This document shows, piece by piece, positions 5,856-7,138 of a stretch of DNA of 7,138 nucleotides; the stretch's first letter is position 1, and each line of letters begins with the position of its first letter. The stretch lies in NCBI GenBank assembly GCA_964609495.1, contig CAZSTA010000188.1, forward strand, positions 1 to 7,138, written 5' to 3'. Source of the DNA: CAZSTA01 sp964609495 [NCBI: uncultured bacterium] (GTDB lineage: Bacteria; CAZSTA01). Position numbers and translations under genes: made by a program. The notes beneath the pieces are model-generated. The model had not been told where the DNA came from, searched no databases, and was given only the letters and a program-made list of their open reading frames with translations.

Positions 5856-6960
5856 ATGGAGAAGGATTTGAAGGGCGATTTAGAGATGATAGGTGGCAAA
5901 CTTGATGATATAAGGGGGCATCTTTGACTTAGATGCCAAAAGGGAAGAGCTTGCTGAGTTGGAGAGAAGGACTACTAAGCACGGTTTTTGGAATGGAAAT
6001 CGGGAAGAGGTCCAAAAGGTCACCCGAAGGATAAGTTCTCTTAGGGGGGAAGTGGATGGTTGGAAGGAGCTTAAAGATCGTTATGAAGATCTTGAGATTC
6101 TTCGAGAGTTAGCCGTTACAGAAAATGATGAGCCTCTTTTACGAGAATTGGCGGAGGATATCGATTCCCTCATATCCGATCTATCGGAATGGGAAGCGAA
6201 GATGTTGTTGGGTGAAGATAACGATCGTTCCAATGCCATCCTCTCCATCCATCCAGGAGCAGGAGGAACGGAATCACAAGACTGGGCTCAGATGTTGATG
6301 AGGATGTATCTGCGGTGGGCGGAGGAGAAGAAATGCAGGACTGAGATAATTGATTATCTGCCGGGAGATGAGGCTGGAATAAAGAGCGTAACTATCTTAA
6401 TCTCGGGAGATTACGCCTATGGTTATTTAAAAGCGGAGAAGGGGGTCCACCGCTTAGTGCGTCTCTCCCCTTTCGATTCGGCAAATAGACGACACACCTC
6501 CTTTGCTTCCGTAGATGTTATACCAGAAATAGATGAGAAGATAGATGTCGAGATAGACGAGGAGAATCTTAAAATCGAAACCTTCCACGCTACTGGAGCT
6601 GGAGGACAGCATGTGAACGTCACCGATTCCGCGGTCCGTATAACGCATATTCCCACCGGCATTGTGGTATCATGCCAGAATGAACGCTCTCAATATAAGA
6701 ATAAAGCGATGGCGATGAAGGTTCTAAGAGCCAGGCTCTACGAGAAGTACAGAGAGGAGCAGGAGAAGAAACTAGCGAAGTTAAGGGGGGAACAGAAGGA
6801 GATCGCTTGGGGAAGCCAGATAAGGTCCTATGTGCTTCATCCTTATAATATGGTTAAAGATCATCGCACTGGTGCGGAAACTTCCAATACCACCGCGGTT
6901 TTGGATGGTGATATAGACGAGTTTATCGAAGCATATTTGAGATGGAGAGTGGCTAGCTAG
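5856..6960 (+). CDS. prfB: peptide chain release factor 2, made by +1 frameshift
   Basis: RF2 recognises UGA and UAA and triggers peptide release on the ribosome. The ATG at 5856 follows GAGGTG (5845-5850) with a 5-nt gap, 33 nt after lnt. The first 23 codons run to CTT at 5922-5924 and then meet an in-frame TGA. Slipping one base forward continues at GAC 5926 to TAG 6960, giving 367 residues, close to the 365 of E. coli RF2. Visible motifs are the helical N-terminal domain, the anticodon-like SPF tripeptide at 204-206 (LSPFDSANRRHTSF), and the catalytic GGQ at 249-251 (GAGGQHVNVTDSAVRITHIP). Ala245 corresponds to the Ala/Ser form rather than the Thr246 variant of E. coli K-12. Unshifted translation would give only a 23-residue peptide. 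The gene itself ends in UAG, a codon read by RF1. Confidence 0.97.
5913..5928 (+). promoter_or_regulatory. prfB: prfB programmed +1 frameshift site
   Basis: AGGGGGCATCTTTGAC contains the full RF2 recoding signal: an internal Shine-Dalgarno AGGGGG (5913-5918), a 3-nt spacer, the slippery CTT Leu codon (5922-5924), and UGA followed by C (5925-5928), a poor termination context. It differs from the E. coli site by a single base (CAT for TAT). When RF2 is scarce the ribosome pauses at UGA and tRNA-Leu slips from CUU to UUU, so RF2 limits its own synthesis. The frame downstream matches RF2 immediately, confirming that the shift is real and not a sequencing error. Confidence 0.96.
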
Positions 6961-7083
6961 ACTTCGATATTAAGCGATAAGATACCGCTCTCTCCCCCCT
7001 TAAGGATTTCAAAATATTTAAGTAGCTTCAAAGAAATAATTGATCATTCTTAGTTTTTGATTGTGAGTTCAAGATATATTTCC
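6961..7083. other. noncoding tail after prfB
   Basis: No convincing ORF, promoter or RNA gene is visible. There is an 8-bp palindrome CCTTAAGG (6998-7005) and an AT-rich stretch around 7030-7065 that includes AATTGATCATT and then TTTTT. That could be a very weak terminator, but the stem is only about three pairs plus imperfect flanks. The end of the operon transcript is therefore undefined. Confidence 0.4.
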
Positions 7084-7119
7084 CCCTCACCCTATCCCTC
7101 TCCCACGAGGGGAGAGGGA
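7084..7119. repeat. GC-rich inverted repeat, REP/MITE-like
   Basis: TCCCTCTCCC (7095-7104) and GGGAGAGGGA (7110-7119) form a perfect 10-bp stem around the loop ACGAG, preceded by CCCTCACCCTA. This CCCTCACCC...CCCTCTCCC...GGGGAGAGGG form resembles dispersed intergenic repeats found in high copy in many environmental genomes. No T tract follows on either strand, so it is not a standard intrinsic terminator. Only one copy lies in the window, so its repetitive nature is inferred. Confidence 0.55.
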
Positions 7120-7138
7120 ACGCTGAGATTGAACTAAA

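Noticed and set aside
5959-5961. TTG at 5959 as start of prfB
   Set aside because: The upstream frameshift site and the RF2-like residues on both sides show that translation starts at 5856.
7095-7119. GC-rich hairpin as the operon terminator
   Set aside because: No T run follows on either strand and it is about 135 nt past the prfB stop.
1-7138. tRNA, rRNA, CRISPR array, insertion sequence or att site
   Set aside because: No cloverleaf, direct repeat array, transposase frame or matching terminal repeats were seen on either strand.

Overview
The window is a compact block of bacterial housekeeping genes on the + strand: hpf (long ribosome hibernation factor), secA, lnt and prfB. A divergent gene fragment starts at the left edge. 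The organism is a diderm (Gram-negative-type) bacterium, because it has apolipoprotein N-acyltransferase. It uses UGA as a stop codon, because prfB carries the classical UGA-dependent +1 frameshift. SecA has a long insertion after its DEAD-box region that resembles the one I recall from Bacteroidetes-type SecA. This suggests an FCB-like or related candidate lineage, but I cannot name the taxon. Base composition is moderate, Arg codons are mostly AGA/AGG, Ile ATA is common, and the proteins are rich in Glu, Lys and Arg.

Layout: 1-56 is the start of an unidentified gene on the minus strand. 57-513 is a divergent control region. It has a good sigma70-type promoter in each direction, a dyad between them, and a 5' leader of about 255 nt before hpf with a nine-codon ORF and a terminator-like hairpin. 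514-1068 is hpf, and 1069-1212 is a spacer with competing hairpins. 1213-4266 is secA and 4311-5822 is lnt. 5856-6960 is prfB, read through a +1 shift at codon 24. 6961-7138 is noncoding and ends in a GC-rich hairpin repeat.

The four + strand genes are tightly spaced (gaps of 144, 44 and 33 nt) with no convincing internal terminator, so they probably form one operon. hpf-secA-prfB is the order known from Bacillus; here lnt, for lipoprotein maturation, sits between secA and prfB. The set covers ribosome dormancy, translation termination, Sec export and lipoprotein acylation. HPF and RF2 act on the ribosome, while SecA and Lnt act in succession on exported lipoproteins.

The most unusual elements are a cluster of eight cysteines inside the SecA motor where the variable subdomain normally sits, an Asn replacing the usual Asp in SecA motif V, and the leader architecture upstream of hpf. 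I see no evidence of a wholly new system: no mobile element, CRISPR array, tRNA or rRNA is visible.
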